From NCBI GenBank assembly GCA_000708835.1, contig DF237433.1, positions 1 through 64,000 of the forward strand: a DNA stretch of 64,000 nt. Reading direction: 5' to 3'. A program made the translations under genes and the position numbers. The DNA is from Klebsormidium nitens (Eukaryota > Streptophyta > Klebsormidiophyceae > Klebsormidiales > Klebsormidiaceae). The notes under the pieces were generated by a model. The model was not told the DNA's origin, ran no database searches, and was given only the letters and a program-made list of their open reading frames with translations. Of the stretch, positions 46,418-56,900 are shown one piece after another. The number at the start of each line of letters is the position of its first letter. Within the stretch, counting starts at the first letter, position 1.

Positions 46418-47566
46418 TTATCTCTGAGCTGTACTCCTGAAACCGGGCTCCCAAGGAGCGTGTGAACTCAAGGCTTTTGCATGTACATCCCCAAAAACTA
46501 TGCTAAGACCCACGACCAGTACTCCGGTCAATATCATACTGAGAACGGTGTACAACTTAAAGAACGTTGGGTCCGAAGCTTTGCTAGATGCGTCTGATTC
46601 TTCCAACGAGATACGTTGGCCCCTATACGGGTCCGGAAGCCAGGTACAGCCGCCTTGAACGCCCACGTAAAAGCTGAAGCTCATGTAATATTCGCACAAT
46701 TCCAGTTGTTCGCTCCCGTTTGTTGTTTCCATAAGGTATTGGTTCAACCCTTGAGAAGGGTCCGGAAGACTCACCGGTCCCAGGTTCTTCAGTTTGGGCC
46801 CTGTGGTCAGAAACTGATTGTCGCACTGTACGCGAAGAAACATTCTGGAACAGTCATGAGAATGAGAAAGTACGGTATCACCGTCTGGGACATTACGCTT
46901 ATGCGATGCCAGAACGGTACTAGACTAAGGCTTTCGCTTGTAACCTGATCTTCCAGGTTTCCCGTAGAAACCTCTGCTCCCGGCCAAGTTTCTGAACCCG
47001 GAACGGCGAACCCAGATTTTATGGTTACCAAGTCGTTTGCAAAAGCTTTCAACGGCAACAGAGTCTTTGGCCAGCTGAGGTTGTTCCACGTAGTCTGAAG
47101 GAATCTCACGATTTCGATGCACGCGGCGATTGGGACTAGGACCGTCCAGCTCAAGATCCCTATAGCCAGCAAGGAGCCTCCTATGAGAAGACTGATGTAA
47201 GCCCAAGTGAACAAAGCCCAAAACGCTACCGCTGAGCCAATACGAGATGGACGCACGGCTGCTATTACGGGCGGCGGAGGGTAGTCCGAAGCGCAGTTGG
47301 TCTTGGGCGCTTCCACTTGGTAGAAATCCAGAAAGGGTGCCCGCTTCAGGGTGCCGGCACTTCACGACTTGGAGGAGGCGGGTATTTTTTGCTCCAAACA
47401 CGGGGTTCGTTAGAGAGGACTTGTTGCGAAGGAATTCGTTTACCAAGTTAGGCTCTGGAAGCGACAGGCGCAGAAAAGTCTCGTCATTCGTTGCTTGAAC
47501 AACTCGGCTGACCGAGAGGAGGCATGTTACAACAAAGCCAAGTGCCAGAATCCCCCTTCCTGCCAT
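46418..47566 (-). pseudogene. Secreted/multipass membrane protein family, copy 1 (two frameshifts)
   Basis: The ATG at 47566 opens a signal peptide (MAGRGILALGFVVTCLLSV). Then comes the family block LSLPEPNLVNEFLR.KSSLTNPVFG. The frame shifts near 47320, runs through hydrophobic segments (FWALFTWAYISLLIGGSLL), and shifts again near 46830 into LGPVSLPDPSQGLNQYL, GGCTWLPDPY and a last membrane segment. Aligned by eye with the intact copy at 53225-51972, the order is the same. Function unknown. The upstream sequence 'caagccttga' is shared with the other copies, so the duplication included the promoter. Confidence 0.65.
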
Positions 47567-48584
47567 TTTTCCTGAGTCTCTGCCCTTCGCAGTCTTGCCG
47601 TGCACAAAGCGCGCCGGTTATTGACCACTTGCAGTTCTGAACAAAAGAGCCTCCTCTCACAGCAAAGCGCACAAGCCTTGAGTCTGAGGCGGTCTCCTTT
47701 CACTTGATCTGGAGCCGCTGAAGGCAGCCGCGTGGCGCGACGCCATTTGTAAGCGCGCCCCGGCTTTGGTCGCGGCCGCGCGCCGAGAACGCTGAGCTGA
47801 GCGGCTCCGAATCTAGGCGGGCGCAGCGCGCGCATCGCAGGCCGACGACTACTGAAGCAGTGCGCGCGCCCGAGCACGCAAAAACGTGGCAATTGGTTTG
47901 TTTTCAGTGTAGCAATTCAAAGGTTTCGGATCCAAGTCGACAGAGGGCTGTTCAACGGTTGTGCGATTTCGCCACCACACAATCTGTTTGAAAGCATCGT
48001 ATAACGGAGATTAAAAGATCAAGAGAGGGTTCGGTAAACCTGTTACAATCCATAAGTTTCTTGAACCCTAGACGAGCGGGGTGGATATACTCGAGCCCAT
48101 GAGCGCCGACAAAGTAAAAACAGCTTGTCAGCAAGGGAAGAAGCTCGTTTCCATTTAAGCAGCGTAGAGGACTTGCATTTAAGCAGCGTAGAGGACGAAC
48201 ATGTCTAAACAAGATAAAGACCTATGATTCTATTTGCATACCGCACAAAAGTACTATTCGAGAGCAAGTACCACGGAAGTGATACAGCCTCTTGAAGGCA
48301 AGCGTCAAAGAAGAAACTGATACATAAGGACGTTCTTCAGAGCATTGGAATTTATAAGTCTGCATCAATTCACTTTCGGAGACAGTGTTTGGGACGAAGC
48401 GGTCGATCTGGAGACGATGTCGAGGTACCTTTCTCGCTGTCTAAAAAGACCGTTCCATCCTATCTCTGACTTAACGGAGCGTTATTACATCATCATGAAA
48501 AAAAGATTACAAAGTACCGTAAGGCCTAGCTACATACCCACTTCCTGAGATCCTGAATTGTTTTGAGAGAGGTCACGTCGCTAT
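47567..48584. other. Upstream GC-rich region of copy 1 and spacer
   Basis: GC-rich block at 47700-47870 (putative promoter, gcgcgcgc runs), then AT-richer DNA. A 19-bp direct repeat 'catttaagcagcgtagagg' lies near 48155 and 48176. No gene was supported. Confidence 0.5.
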
Positions 48585-49703
48585 CTACACAGCTACTGAT
48601 AGATCAGCTTCCGAACCGCTCAGTTTGCCTGCGCAAGCCAGCAAAACAAGCATCACGAGCATTAGCCCGGTCATTGCCATGCTAGCCAAAGTGTAGCCCA
48701 CGCTATTTGACTCCGTCGGATCTTTAGTAGACACCTGTAGCTCCTTCAAAGCGACCCGTTGCCAGCTGTACGGATCCGGACGCCAAGCACAGCCGCCAGG
48801 AACACCCACGTAAAAGTTATAGCTCATCCTTTCGCAGAGCTCCAGTTGGATGCCTGCGGTCTTTTCTTCCAGGTATTGATTCAGCCCGTGAGAGGGGTCG
48901 GGAAGAGGCACCGGTCCCAAGTCTTCGACTTTGGTCGCTTTGGTCAGAAGGTCTTTCGCCGCACGGTAAGCTACGAAAGGTGCCAGGAAGAGAATAACGA
49001 GGAACAAGTATGGCGCCACCGGATAGAGGATCTTTTGTACGCGTTCGGCCAACCATACTCGAAAATCTACTCCGTTTATGGTCACGCTCTGATCGTGTTC
49101 TTCTCGAGACCCAGTAGCGGATTTTGCGGACCCAGTCTCTATATTTGTCAGTTTTTGGGTGCTTGATTCCACGGGCACCCTAGCTTTTGGCCAGAGCTTG
49201 AATTTAATCCACTCAAGAAGAAGTTGGAGAATACAATAGATGAACAACCCCGCGATAAGAGAGACGTACACCGTCAAAACAAGGAAGTATCCAACCAAGG
49301 CAGAGCCTCCTATGACGAGACTTATGTAAGCTAAGGTGAACAAAGCCCAAAAGACTATCCCCGAGGCGGCCATACGAGATGGGTGCGCGACTGTTATCAC
49401 GGGAGGGGGGTACTCCGAGTCGCAGCTGCTGTTGGGTGCTTGCACTTGGTAGAACTCAAAAAAGGGCTCCCACTTTCGTTGGCACTTTACGACCTGGACA
49501 GGCCGGCTGTCGTTACCGCCAAACAGGGGGTTTCACTGAGAAGAGCTTTCCCGGAGGAAGGCGTTTACCAAGTCCGGTTCTGGAAGCGACAGGCACAGAC
49601 AAGCTCTCCCAGTGCAAGAAGCCGATGCTTGAACAAAGCGGTCCGCCGACAGCAGAAGGCATGCCAGGACCAAGGCAAACGCTGAACTCCATTTTGCCGC
49701 CAT
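48585..49703 (-). pseudogene. Secreted/multipass membrane protein family, copy 2 (in-frame TGA)
   Basis: One frame from the ATG at 49703 (MAAKWSSAFALVLACLLLSA, signal-peptide-like) to 48585, broken by a single TGA near 49532-49534 just before NPLFGGNDS, where copy 3 reads LTNPLFG. The rest matches the family: VVKCQRKWEPFFEFYQ, QAPNSSCDSEYPPP, hydrophobic segments FWALFTLAYISLVIGGSALVG and YLFLVILFLAPFVAYRA, LPDPSHGLNQYLEE, GGCAWRPDPYSW and a C-terminal membrane helix. Either a recent nonsense allele or an error. Function unknown. Confidence 0.65.
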
Positions 49704-51971
49704 CTTTTAGCCTTCACTCTCAGCAATCCGGCAATAGGTTGTGCTCCCAGTTGCTAGTCCCGAAAATGTTCACTGAATGCGCCACTCGTTTTACAGCAAA
49801 AGCGCGCAAACCTTGACGTTGAGAAGTAGAAGCGAAGCCCGAGGGGTCACGTTTGTTCAGGGGTAGCCGTGCGGCCCGGCCGCGGCGCGCAAGCCGCACG
49901 GGAAGATTGCCGGCGGCCGCACGCCGCGAATGTTCAGAGCGATCGTGACCGATGCGAATGCTCAGCGCTGAACGCGCGCGGCGCGCCGCAGCCAACGCAT
50001 ATCAGGCGGCCGCGCGCTCGGGCACTCGGAATCACGCGGGGATCAACCGAGATGCGTGCAACTCGTGCAAGGTGGGCGCCGCGCACGGCCACTCTTCGTG
50101 CGGCCACTGAGAGCACTCCCGGCACCAACCGACCGCGCGCGCACACGACCTGCGCCGCTGCCGAGCCGCGCCCCGCCGCAATAGCGGTCCAGTTTGACCG
50201 CCCGACCAACGACTCTCCCGCAGTCCGGAACGTGCTTTCAGATCGCGCCATTTCCACTTCGAGACACCGCTTGGCTTGAGAGGTTTGATGAACTTGAGCG
50301 TGACTTCTATAAGTCGGTACCCCTTCTCATCATCGCCAAACTTAAGCTTTCAGTAAGGCAGCGCGCACGCAGAGCCCACGTCCCAGTCGCCAAGCGACTG
50401 CGCTGGTGGGCCCCGGCGCCGCTATGTCGCCCATGCATGGCAAATTCGGCCCAGTCCGACCGCCCGAACAAAAGCGTTCCACAGCCTGAATGGCACCTCA
50501 GGTGCAGTTTAGAATACAAGTGGTACACGGCTTGGCTTCAGAAGGTCTTGAAGGTACCCAGCAATGAAGGTTTCTAGTCAGCACCACTACTAATTGATCT
50601 TTGCCACTGCCCTAACATAACCAAGCTGCTTCGTCTCGGAAAGGCCGTTACATGGTACGCCTTGCCACTCGGGAGACTTGGGAGAAAGCTGCTGCTCGAC
50701 AGTCAGAATGTTCATCTGACCGTAGGACGCCTCGAGCGCTGTTACGGCAGTGCTTCTGAGTTTAGCGTCAGTTCCGACTACGCTGACGAATCTGCAGAAA
50801 CGTTTCGAAAGATGATGCCTATGATTTTGGTGGTCGCTTTGGCCAGACCTGCCCATCCCAAAGTTCTAAACAGGCGACAAATTCGCATATTGCTTCTAAA
50901 ACAAGATCTCAAACGCTGATCACCATAAATGATAGCCCGGTTTAAGATCTTTGTGAGGCCACTTCGATCCTCAACCTATCCAGCTTTTCAGGCCATTTTG
51001 GTCTTAACGTTGTGCCAGACCATTTTGATCTTAAAAGCTGAATTTCTGAGATCAAAACGGCCTCAGCAAACGATCTTAATCCGGGTATGATTTATAGTGC
51101 GATCCACGAGTCCAGGAGAGGAGTTGGCCCAACCAGATATATAAAGCACGGCAACGTGCAGGAGAACTAGTCGCAATATAATGATCTAAGCTGCGCTCAC
51201 GTGAGCTGCTCGCACTGCCAAGCAACCATTAGCTTTGATACGACCGCGGCCACGAACGAGTCCACGGTGTTAGAGACTTCTCACAAACGGGTCGACCTTC
51301 CTTAGCTTCGCGCGTTAAAGCTTCGACCGCGGAAAACAGTACGCAGCAGATTTCCTTGCTGCTACATGAAACCTGCACAGTCGCGGCCTCCTTATGAGTA
51401 GCAAAGTTGAGTCGTGTTGTGTCTTTCATACGAGGCGGAGCATGTTTCAAGGGCGTTTCGGAGGTTATACATCACAAAGTATGGTTGCATGTACTTCAAA
51501 CACTTTAGCGTCTGAAATTTCGACTGATACTCTTCATGCGATTGACACGCTTCATCCGGTTCATACACATATTATGACTACGACGAAGGTCATTGAGAAG
51601 ACCCCGAGTCGCTGTCTTTGATATTAGTAAGACCGGCAGCCTTCTTGATTACATTCGTGTGTGGCCTATCTCGCAAGCGACAAGCATGCTAAACATGCAA
51701 ATACATGGGCGATATATGCAATAGCATCTTGAGATTTTGCGACATCAAAGCAGGCAGATGAGCAACTTTCAAATTTGATGCAAAAACCCTGTGAGCGCAA
51801 GGAACACAAAGCAAGACAACGGACTTCCGAAACGATTTTCAGTGACTCACTTTCTTGAAGGGTTCTCCATGCTGAATTATGATCGAGTTCTACAAAACTT
51901 TGCAACAAGCTCATTATCGAAGAGGTTTGCGACCAAAGCGGTCAGGCCGGCCTATGTCAAGCGTACCTTTC
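49704..51971. other. Intergenic: GC-rich putative promoter and a fold-back element
   Basis: 49800-50200 is very GC-rich with gcgcgcgc runs, upstream of copy 2, like the regions above copies 1 and 3. 50918-51112 is a fold-back element, listed separately. Related 'gaccgcccga' and 'aggtcttgaaggt' fragments recur near 50200-50560. No gene was supported. Confidence 0.5.
50918..51112. repeat. MITE-like fold-back element with ~45-bp imperfect inverted ends
   Basis: The left end 'gatcaccataaatgatagcc' followed by 'cggtttaagatc' and 'gtgaggcc' is mirrored at the right end by 'ggcctcagcaaacgatct', 'taatccgggtatgattta' and 'tagtgcgatc'. The element is about 195 bp with no coding capacity. A target-site duplication could not be assigned with certainty. 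Confidence 0.6.
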
Positions 51972-53225
51972 TCACGGGACTCTGTTATCTGTTTCTGGAA
52001 GACCGGGACACTTCTCTCTTTCTCTGGTTCCTACAGTAATCCGCATAAGACAACAACCAGATCCTGGTATCCGGGTTGTCTTATTGTGAGCTCTACTTGT
52101 CGCCTTGAGGCTGGCTGGCCGTTCACTCTGATATACCAGGCGTCTCCGTAACCAACAAGCCGCTATGGCAAAGAACACAACCATGAATCCTGTCAGTACC
52201 ATGCTGAGAACGGTGGAAACCATAGCGAGTGACTCAAAGTGTCTGTTAGCCACGTACAGCTCAAGTTCCTCCAAGGGAACACGTCGGCCTCCGTAAGGAT
52301 CCGGCAGCCAGGCACAGCCACCAGAGACGCCCACGTAAAAGTTGAAGTCCACTGATTGGCACAGCTCCAACCGGGCAGTCGCGTTTGCAGCTTCCAGGTA
52401 CTGATTCAGCCCGTGAGCGGGGTTGGGAAGGGTTACCGGTCCCGAGTTTTCAACCTTGGGCCAGACCGTTAGCAGTTCTTTGGTTGCACTGTAAGCTATG
52501 AACGGTGCCAGGAAAACCATAAGGAGGAACACGGATACTATGACCAGCTCCCAGATCGCTTTCACACGATCCGAAAACTTTAAATCTCTGCTGACCCTTA
52601 CACCGTTTGCCTGTTCCTCCAGAGCCCCTAAAGAAAAAGCTGACCTCAAATTGGCAAAGACAGGTGTCTCAGGATCCAAGGAAGCCATATCGTCTGTACT
52701 TGGATTCTTGCGCACCCTACTCTTTGCGCCAAATCTGCTCCATTCACTTCTGAGGTATGAAACGAAGTGAAGGCACGCGGCAAGAGGGACAATCACCGTC
52801 AGAGTGAGTATTTGCGTGACCAAGATGGAGCCTCCTGTTACGAGACTAAAGTAAGACCAAGTGAACAAAGCCCAAAACCCTATGCTCGAACCCGCCAGAT
52901 GAGTTGAGCCCACAAGCGTCAGTAGGGGAGGGGGAGGGTACTCCAAATCGCAGCTGCTGTTGGGCGCTTGTACTTGGTAGAACTCCAGAAAGAGTTCCCA
53001 CTTTCGCTGGCACTTCACGACCTGGAGGGGGTGGGTGTTGTTACTTCCAAACAGGGGGTTTGTAAGAGAGGAGTTGCTGCGCAGGAAGGCGTTCACCAAG
53101 TCTGGCTCCGGAAGTGACAGGCACTGGCGCAGACAAGCTCCTCCAGGGGGGCAAGCCAACGCTTGAACAAAGCAGACGACGCAGGCTAGGACCAGCCAGA
53201 AGGTTAGCACCCTGTTTCCAGCCAT
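51972..53225 (-). CDS. Secreted/multipass membrane protein family, copy 3 (intact)
   Basis: 417 aa, ATG to stop. Signal peptide (about 1-25, FWLVLACVVCFVQALA). A Cys-containing luminal/extracellular domain has LSLPEPDLVNAFLRSNSSLTNPLFG and VVKCQRKWELFLEFYQVQAP, with likely N-glycosylation sites. Two close hydrophobic segments follow (about 105-160, FWALFTWSYFSLVTGGSILV). A polar loop, a third membrane segment (VSVFLLMVFLAPFIAY), then a second outside domain (LPNPAHGLNQYLEA, GGCAWLPDPYGGRR), a last helix (VLSMVLTGFMVVFFAIAACWL) and a basic tail complete it. I recognise no named family. Tandem copies with shared upstream sequence suggest a fast-evolving surface-protein cluster. The upstream 'gcgcaagccttgacgttga' is shared with copy 2. 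Confidence 0.7.
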   Translation of the reverse strand: MAGNRVLTFWLVLACVVCFVQALACPPGGACLRQCLSLPEPDLVNAFLRSNSSLTNPLFGSNNTHPLQVVKCQRKWELFLEFYQVQAPNSSCDLEYPPPPLLTLVGSTHLAGSSIGFWALFTWSYFSLVTGGSILVTQILTLTVIVPLAACLHFVSYLRSEWSRFGAKSRVRKNPSTDDMASLDPETPVFANLRSAFSLGALEEQANGVRVSRDLKFSDRVKAIWELVIVSVFLLMVFLAPFIAYSATKELLTVWPKVENSGPVTLPNPAHGLNQYLEAANATARLELCQSVDFNFYVGVSGGCAWLPDPYGGRRVPLEELELYVANRHFESLAMVSTVLSMVLTGFMVVFFAIAACWLRRRLVYQSERPASLKATSRAHNKTTRIPGSGCCLMRITVGTREREKCPGLPETDNRVP

Positions 53226-53513
53226 CTTTCACGCCTCCACTTTTTGCAATCTAGAGAGGAGAGGAGGGCAGCAGCCGAACACTCGCTTGCTGCTCACAGA
53301 GCCTGACAAAAGCTCCACCTCTTACAAGTGAAAGGACAAGCGCGCAAGCCTTGACGTTGACTCAACGGTTGAGTGCCACTTTGTTTTGTTCATTTGATCG
53401 AGGCGCCGTCGCTAGGGGCGGCCGCGCCGGGCGGGGCCTCGACGGGCTCCGGGTTTGGACGGTCACTGCCGTGCGCGACGCGTTTGAAGCGCGCGCGTGC
53501 ATTGAATGTTACC

Positions 53514-53640
53514 CAGTTGGCGCGACCTTGCATTCCCACCCAACCCAGCCGGGCACGTCTACCGGGCGCCCCGAAACCAACACCGTCTAGCATAGGCTAT
53601 GAGCCAAAAGGGGCCCGGCGGGCTCACGCCATTCCGTTAC
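53514..53640 (+). repeat. Duplicated upstream segment (partner at 61728-61850)
   Basis: The block beginning 'cagttggcgcgaccttgcat' and containing 'gcataggctatg.gcca' recurs at 61728-61850 with substitutions. Each copy lies a few hundred bp upstream of a gene starting MAR.RP.GRSKSDHRVCQ, so it marks the start of a segmental duplication. Confidence 0.75.
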
Positions 53641-53913
53641 CAAGCACTCAACAGACCATTCCCATCAGAAGGTTAACTTTGACATGATCCCCAGCATATG
53701 GAAGCTCTTCAAGAACGGGCACAACTGAGCGGCTCTGGCTAAAGAAAAAGGGGACGCCTGTTTAGAGGAGTGCTTGCTAAGTTCTTCATGAGTGCGCACT
53801 GATAGGAGTGCATATCCAGCGAAGGTGCAAAGGTATCAGAAGTTGTGCATGCGGATGTTCTCAGATGACGGACTAGTCTTGGGTACAAAAGCTGGTCATC
53901 CAATCGTGTCGTG

Positions 53914-56900
53914 ATGGCAAGAGGCCGGCCTCATGGCCGGTCCAAGTCCGATCACAGAGTCTGCCAGGAGGCTCGTCATGCACGCGCTGCTGAGTACAGG
54001 GAGAGGATCGCCATCAGTGCTGAGCAGCAGGAGGCACGCATCGCTGCTGTGAATGCTAAGTGCAACGTGGAGGATGCCCCTCGTAGGCAGCGGGGGCAGA
54101 AGTCGAGGGAGTCAAAGACCAAGGCAGGGGCGGCTCGGATGTCCACAGGGGGCCGTGCTTGCAAAGCGTCTGGCAGTGGAAAGAAGAGAGCAAAGAAGGG
54201 CCTCGAACATGTGCTTGGCAGAGCTGCAGAAAGAGGTGAGTTCTTGTGCATGGCTGCTGGTTTGATTGGTTTGCCTTCTGAGGCCGAGGCCAAGCAGAAG
54301 CTAGGACGCTTTGCGCGAAAGGTGAATGGTGGGCTGGCTCTGTGATGTATACCAAGAAGAGCGTTTGTTTTTTAGTAGACTGATGGGCATTTTTTGGTAC
54401 AATGCAGTCAGTCGTAACCTTGTTCCGACAGTCACATGGATGGCTGGCCTTGCATTGTTGTACCAAGAACAGTGCGCTTCTGTGTAGACATTGAAGGGAA
54501 TGAACTGATACACATAAGTATTGGTAGTACCGCTAGAAATGAAGGGTGCGGTTGGCTCTGCAGCTCTGTACCAAAAAAAGCGTGGTCTTAGTTTGGGAAG
54601 ATTGCCCCGAGGCCTCCATTGTACCAGGAACAGTTTGCCTCCATTCACGAGCATAGTGACTGCTGGCTCTGCAAGAACGTACCAAGCTTTGCCCTTTTCT
54701 CATCAGAATATAAGATGCTGATCTTGGTACATGCTGTCAAATCACAAAGTCCTAAACAATCATAGCGGGCATGGTTTCCCTGGAGTGTACCACAAACAGC
54801 CTCTTCCTCTTAGAGAAAGAAAGGCAGATTCTTGGTACATACTGGCAATGACAAACCTTCAACCCCACTGCCAGAAGAAAGAGACTTGACTGCAAAAGGC
54901 AGCGGTGACGCGGCACGCACCAAGTTTTGCATGCATCTCTAATCTTAGACTCCAGGTTCATTACCCAACCCTCGGCGCTTCTTCATTGCAGACTTGCACA
55001 GTCTCTACTGCCACGCGTGCGGCGCCCTTGCAGAGTTTGGGCTGAGGGGAGGCAAGGAGGGGGGCAGCGTCAAGTACACGTGCAGAGCGCACGCCACGCC
55101 GAATGGGTGCTTTCGGATCGACCGAGTTCGTGCAGGTGAGAGCATCTGGGGAGCCTGCTGTTGACATGGTCTGAGATTCATGCAATGTTCGTAGCTGCTC
55201 CCCTCGGGTCAGCAACGTTTCTTTGAAGTAGAATGTTGATATTGACGTGCTCTAGACTCTCCTGCAGATTGGGCAGAGGGCCAAGAGTTGCGCCGCTTGA
55301 GAGCAGAGGAGAGAAGATTGGAACAGGAGCTGCGAAAGCTGGGAGGGAGCTCGTCCAATGCAAAACCAACATCTGGTGAGCGTGCGGTGCTGGTTTAGAC
55401 ATCTGACTGGTTTGGTTCTGCTCTTGTACACAATCTCAGAGCAGCAGGTTCCCTGTCATGCCTCCGATGCGTTGTTGCTCCTTCTGTGTGCATTCCACAC
55501 GTGACTCAACAGTGACGGCAACTCAACGCTTCACTTTTCGTTTCTGCAGCTGCAGTCGGGGATGAGTTTCAAAGTTCGGGGGTTTGGGCTTCGATGCCCA
55601 TGAGCCGGTCGCTGATAGGTAAGGCATCTTCAATGCAGCTAAGGCAATGTAGTTGCTTCTAGAGCATCTCAGACCTGTCCTCTACGACGATCCTCTTGTT
55701 TTGCCCAGGGATCCTCCAATCCTTTCTTGTTGAGTCAAGCTGCATCCAGTATCTGGCTTGACAATGGGTTTCTCCTCACCTGCAGCCACGCTCTTGATGA
55801 TCGGTGGCATCGAGCGTAATCCTGGACCTGCCGCAGACAAGGGGAGCCCGTACAAGGGAGATCTTGCACTTCCAGGCAGGACCAGCACAGGCTGCAACGA
55901 AGCGCCAGGAACTGTTGTTGAATCTGATTGGCCCCTTAACCTGCTGCCCTCTCTCGACGTGAGCGTGAGTCTAGAAGTCTTTTTCTTCATGCAGTTCAGT
56001 TCTATGTCGCACCCAAGCCCTGGACTGAATCGTAGATTGTGTAAGCACGGAATATCTGCTGGCCGAGATGCCTGTGAACACTCGATGGTCTTAGTTTCAT
56101 CGGGCTAAGGCGCGCAGGTAGCGAGAGCCGCTGGCGAGCATCACAGCTTAACAATCAGCAACCCTTACATCATGCTGCGCAGGAGGCTCATGGCAGTGGG
56201 CATTTCACCATCTCTCGTTTTGAAGGCTATCAATGGTTTCCTTGCAGGCGCTCAACCCAAGACACATGACTTCCGAGAACGGAAGAGTAACTCATGCAGG
56301 CAGGGGGCTGGACCTGTTGGCAGGGATTCCGGAACGAGGGGATAGCGAAGGCCAGACTCGTCAGCTACACCTGCGGCTACGAGGAGGAGCAGACGACGAG
56401 CCTATGCCCGAGGTACTTTGCCTCTCTCACAGACACTGCAGAGACAGGGGAGAAGAGCACTTGCAAGTTCAACGGTGTCCATCTGTTGTGACCACCTTGT
56501 ACTTGCTGGAATGTAGTGTGTACTTAAGAAAACACAGGTCAGACTGTGACCCTCTGCATCAAGGGTTTCTTAGGAGACACTTTCTTATTGTCCATTGCAG
56601 CACCTTGTGCCTCACACGCCCCTTGTAACCTTGCTCACAGCAACAGCTCTCCTCTGCAGGCCCACAGCGACAAGCCTGCCCTCATTCGAATCCAGCTGAG
56701 AGGTACCAACGAAAGATGCTCTTTTGAACCACCTCGCCCTCGAGAAGCAGTTCTGGAGCACCTAAGAGATGAGGAACGCTGGGGAGAAGGAAAGATCACA
56801 AAGGTGGTGGATGGGGAGGAGACTGCTTGTATGAAGGGGGATGTGCTTCAAGCCGGCGAATATATCTTCACAGCATTCGAAGGTGAGCCACCACCAGTCT

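Noticed and set aside
49869-50257. ORFs in the GC-rich region upstream of membrane-protein copy 2
   Set aside because: Composition-driven (Arg/Ala/Pro) on both strands; fits a promoter region better than a gene.
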